Below the pieces are notes generated by a model that saw only the letters and a program-made list of their open reading frames with translations, did not search any database and was not told the origin of the DNA. The position numbers and the translations under genes were made by a program. A stretch of 8,385 nucleotides of DNA from Schaalia odontolytica. Its GTDB lineage: Bacteria > Actinomycetota > Actinomycetes > Actinomycetales > Actinomycetaceae. The stretch covers positions 1 to 8,385 of the forward strand of contig CATYYP010000065.1 of NCBI GenBank assembly GCA_958415245.1. Direction: 5' to 3'. Positions 5,555-8,385 of the stretch are shown here, in pieces (within the stretch, counting starts at the first letter, position 1; each line of letters starts with the position of its first letter).

Positions 5555-8385
5555 GTGAACCTCAAGCGAATGCTTGCCGGTTGTGCGGTCGCTACGGCAC
5601 TGGTGCTCGCACCCATGAGCGCCCCCAGTTTTGCCGACGCAGCACCAGCGCCTACCGGCGTCCCCGCAGCGGTACCACTGAGCTCCACCCCCAAGATCGC
5701 CAAGTGGCAAGAACTCCAATACGGCATGTTCATGCACTTCGGCGTCTACTCCGTCTACGGCGGCTACTACAACGGCCACCGCCAGGGCATGGGCTACCCC
5801 GAGCAGATCAAGGCCTGGGAGAACATCCCCACCGACGACTACCTGCTCAAGGCCAAGGACCTGGCCGCGAATTTCGATGCCTCCGCGATCTGCAAGACGG
5901 TCCACGACTCGGGTATGAAGTACCTGATGATCACGTCGAAGCACCACGACGGCTTCGCCATGTGGGACACGAAGACGACCGACTACAACATCGTCAAGCA
6001 GTCCAAGTATGGCAAGGATCCGATGAAGGAGCTGTCCACCGAGTGCAACAAGCTCGGCGTCAAGCTCGCCTTCTACTTCTCGATCATCGACTGGACCAAG
6101 CAGACCCCCGAGCCCTACGGCAACGTCAACCCCATCGATGAGGACCTGATGACGACCGTCATCAAGCCCCAGCTGACCGAGCTCCTCACCAACTACGGCC
6201 CGATCGCCGAGCTGTGGTTCGACATGGGCGGCCCCACCGCCGAGCAGTCTCAGCGCATGGCCCAGTGGGTCCACGAACTCCAGCCTGAGACGATGGTCAA
6301 TTCTCGCGTGTGGAACAAGGCCGGTGACTTCGAGGTCGGCGGCGACAACTCGGTGACCACGGACTTCCACATGGGTCCCTGGGAGTCGATTCGCTCGATC
6401 TACCCGGCCTGCTGGGGATACTGCTCGTGGGCGAACCGCGACGATAACGCGAAGAGCTACAAGGAACGCGAGCTGGTCAACAACCTCATCGGCACGGTCG
6501 CCTCGGGTGGCCAGTTCGCCTACAACATCGGCCCCAAGGGGGACGGCACGATCGAGGCCTTCGACGCCGGCGTCGTCACCGAGGTCGGCCAGTGGATGCA
6601 GCGTCACCCCGACGCCATTACGGGAGCTCGCCCGACGTGGTACCCCGCCCCCGCCTGGGGCAAGGTCATGACCAAGGGCAACGACCTCTACTTCTTCCCC
6701 GAGCTGTGGAGCCCCGGCAAGACGCTGACGCTCCCCAGCGTCGGCGGCCACGTCACCGGTGTGACCGTTGATGGCACAGACCGCTCCCTCGAATTCACCC
6801 AGGACGGCACCACGCTCACGGTGACCATGTCGGGTGAGAACCCGGAGCCGAACCTGCGCCCCGTCGTCAAGGTCACCTTCGATGCCGCCCCCACCTACGT
6901 ACCCACGCAGACGGTCACCGCCGTCGACGGCGCGACCATCTCCTCCGAGCAGTTCTTCGGACGCGCCTCCGCACTGCGCTACTCCGGCGCGCAGGCCTAC
7001 GACGCCTACCTGGTGAACAAGACGGACAAGGCCATCACCGACCTGACCCTGAAGTTCTCAGGCAACTTCGACGCCTCCACGACCTACAAGATCACCCTCG
7101 GGGCCACCTCCATCGAGGTGACCGGAGCGCAGATTGAGGCCGGTGAAGTTGGCGAGGGCCTCAGCCTCGAGCCCGGCAAGGTCACGCCCCTGCGCCTCGA
7201 ACTGGCACACCCCTCCTACTACGCCAACCCGATCGGCCTGCGCTCCGTGAGCGCAACCCTGCACGTCTACGGTGAGAACGCGGCCACCCAGCCTCCCGTC
7301 ATCGCCACGGACCCCTCCTCGGTCTCCGTGAAGGCGGGGGAGAGCGCCACCTTCACCGTCGTCGCCTCGGGCCGACCGGCCGCCACCATCCAGTGGTACC
7401 GCGTCCCCAAGGGGGCAAGCGAAGGAACGGCGATTCCGGACGCCACGAACGCCATGTACACCCTGACGACGACGCTCGAGGATGACGGCGCGCAGTTCTA
7501 CGCCGTCGCCACGAATGCCAACGGTTCCACGACCTCCCAGCGTGCGACCCTGACCGTCACCAAGGGCAGCGACAACCTCGCACTCAACAAGACGGCCACC
7601 ATGTCCTCGACCGGCTGGGGCGGCACCGCCTCGCGCGCCGTCGACGGTAACACGGACGGCGTGTGGGACAACGGCTCGGTCGCCCACACCGGCAAGCAGG
7701 CCAACCCCTGGTGGGAGGTCGACCTCGGCGAAACCCACCCCCTGGGCGTCGTCAACGTCTGGAACCGCTCCTCCTCCGACAACTGCCAGGGAATCTCCTG
7801 CGACCAGCGCCTGCACGACTTCTGGGTCGTCGCTTCCGAGACGCGCCTCGACGCTTCCTTTAACCCCGCCACGGCTGGCGCGGTCGACGGCGTCCACATG
7901 ATCAAGGTCGACGGAGTTGGCGGCCGCCCGAGCGCGGTTGACTTCGAGGGCTTCGATGCTCGCTTCATTCGCGTCATCCAGCCCACCGAGTTCGGCGAGT
8001 TCGCGCTCGCGGAGGTCGAGGCCTTCGCGGCTGCTGCCCCAACCCCGGATCCCGGCGATCAGGAGCCTCCGGTCATCAAGCCGCTGACCGTTACCGCTAA
8101 CCCCGCCGAAGACGCGCAGATCTCGGGTGACGGCGCCTTCCGCACCGTGACGGCGAAGGAAGGCACGCAGGTCACGATCAAGGCCGAGGCGAGCGGCAAG
8201 CCCGCCCCGACCCTGTTCTGGCAGATCAAGCGCGAGGGCTCCGATTCGTGGGCCATCGTCGAAGATGAGAACGGCCCCGAGCTGACCCTCACGATCGACG
8301 GTGAGAACAATGGCTCGGTCATCCGCGTCATGGCCATGAACGAGGCCGGGTTCGCTGAATCGGGCCTTGTGACCCTCGCCCTGGC
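5555..8385 (+). CDS. Secreted multidomain GH29 alpha-L-fucosidase with fucolectin-like module (3' end outside window)
   Basis: A secreted retaining alpha-L-fucosidase; 943 codons are visible and the frame is open at the window edge. Residues 1-29 are a Sec signal peptide (charged start, hydrophobic core, ADA cleavage site). The GH29 barrel covers about 46-365: YGMFMHFGVYS (57-66), SKHHDGFAMWD (128-138), the probable nucleophile Asp223 in ELWFDMGG, YNIGPKGDG (323-331) and EVGQWMQRHPDAI near 350. A C-terminal beta domain runs to about 465. An unassigned beta-rich domain follows to about 575, then an Ig-like domain (579-671), a fucolectin-like F5/8 module (674-824) with His711-x26-Arg738, and a second Ig-like domain from 838. 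The GDF..GDN..PWE..WGY.SW pattern after Asp223 suggests the Lewis-antigen (alpha-1,3/4) subfamily B. A cell-wall anchor would lie beyond the window. Confidence 0.93.
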   Translation, partial: MNLKRMLAGCAVATALVLAPMSAPSFADAAPAPTGVPAAVPLSSTPKIAKWQELQYGMFMHFGVYSVYGGYYNGHRQGMGYPEQIKAWENIPTDDYLLKAKDLAANFDASAICKTVHDSGMKYLMITSKHHDGFAMWDTKTTDYNIVKQSKYGKDPMKELSTECNKLGVKLAFYFSIIDWTKQTPEPYGNVNPIDEDLMTTVIKPQLTELLTNYGPIAELWFDMGGPTAEQSQRMAQWVHELQPETMVNSRVWNKAGDFEVGGDNSVTTDFHMGPWESIRSIYPACWGYCSWANRDDNAKSYKERELVNNLIGTVASGGQFAYNIGPKGDGTIEAFDAGVVTEVGQWMQRHPDAITGARPTWYPAPAWGKVMTKGNDLYFFPELWSPGKTLTLPSVGGHVTGVTVDGTDRSLEFTQDGTTLTVTMSGENPEPNLRPVVKVTFDAAPTYVPTQTVTAVDGATISSEQFFGRASALRYSGAQAYDAYLVNKTDKAITDLTLKFSGNFDASTTYKITLGATSIEVTGAQIEAGEVGEGLSLEPGKVTPLRLELAHPSYYANPIGLRSVSATLHVYGENAATQPPVIATDPSSVSVKAGESATFTVVASGRPAATIQWYRVPKGASEGTAIPDATNAMYTLTTTLEDDGAQFYAVATNANGSTTSQRATLTVTKGSDNLALNKTATMSSTGWGGTASRAVDGNTDGVWDNGSVAHTGKQANPWWEVDLGETHPLGVVNVWNRSSSDNCQGISCDQRLHDFWVVASETRLDASFNPATAGAVDGVHMIKVDGVGGRPSAVDFEGFDARFIRVIQPTEFGEFALAEVEAFAAAAPTPDPGDQEPPVIKPLTVTANPAEDAQISGDGAFRTVTAKEGTQVTIKAEASGKPAPTLFWQIKREGSDSWAIVEDENGPELTLTIDGENNGSVIRVMAMNEAGFAESGLVTLAL

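Noticed and set aside
5573..5584. Lipobox-like LAGC at residues 7-10 of the fucosidase
   Set aside because: The cysteine comes too early, with almost no hydrophobic stretch before it; a standard Sec signal peptide ending near ADA fits better.
5501..6751. 416-codon reverse-strand open frame opposite the fucosidase start
   Set aside because: The + frame has signal peptide, ribosome binding site and GH29 motifs; the antisense protein is Val/Gly/Asp-rich without known features.
1..8385. CRISPR arrays, tRNA or rRNA genes, insertion sequences, phage genes
   Set aside because: No regularly spaced repeats, cloverleaf-like sequences, transposase motifs or terminal inverted repeats were seen on reading through the window.

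Overview
The window is a high-GC, gene-dense segment that reads as an actinobacterial chromosome. The best guess is Actinomycetaceae (an Actinomyces/Schaalia-like oral or mucosal commensal). This rests on codon bias, on a DivIVA-like septal protein gene directly before the DUF177-rnc pair (the Rv2927c-Rv2926c-rnc order of mycobacteria), on a DosR-like response regulator, and on a large secreted multidomain fucosidase. The genus is inferred, not shown. All genes are on the + strand.

Bases 1-4606 are a compact housekeeping run. It holds the 3' two thirds of recG (cut by the window edge), rsmD (16S rRNA guanine-N2 methyltransferase), coaD (phosphopantetheine adenylyltransferase), a coiled-coil SepIVA/DivIVA-like protein, a DUF177/YceD zinc-ribbon-like protein and rnc (RNase III). 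Neighbours overlap by 1 to 8 bases at rsmD/coaD, sepIVA/yceD and yceD/rnc, which points to translational coupling. The functions are DNA repair, rRNA modification and processing, CoA synthesis and septation. rpmF, often found between yceD and rnc, is not here.

Bases 4607-5364 hold one regulatory gene, a NarL/FixJ-type response regulator closely resembling DosR/DevR. No histidine kinase lies beside it. It has a -10-like hexamer six bases before a GTG start, as expected for a leaderless actinobacterial mRNA, and a 13-bp hairpin follows it.

Bases 5365-8385 are accessory. A roughly 190-base regulatory region carries a palindrome and possible leader-RNA structure. The first 943 codons of a secreted GH29 alpha-L-fucosidase follow, and the frame is still open at the window end. 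Behind the catalytic domain come a beta-rich domain I cannot assign, an Ig-like domain, a fucolectin-like (F-type lectin/CBM47-type F5/8) module with an exact H-x26-R spacing, and a second Ig-like domain. The likely role is release of fucose from host mucin or Lewis-type glycans by a surface or secreted enzyme that also binds fucosylated glycans.

I see no CRISPR array, tRNA, rRNA, transposon or phage gene, and no clear candidate for an entirely new system. The most interesting points are the fucosidase/fucolectin architecture, its unclear acid/base residue, and the leaderless orphan DosR-like regulator.
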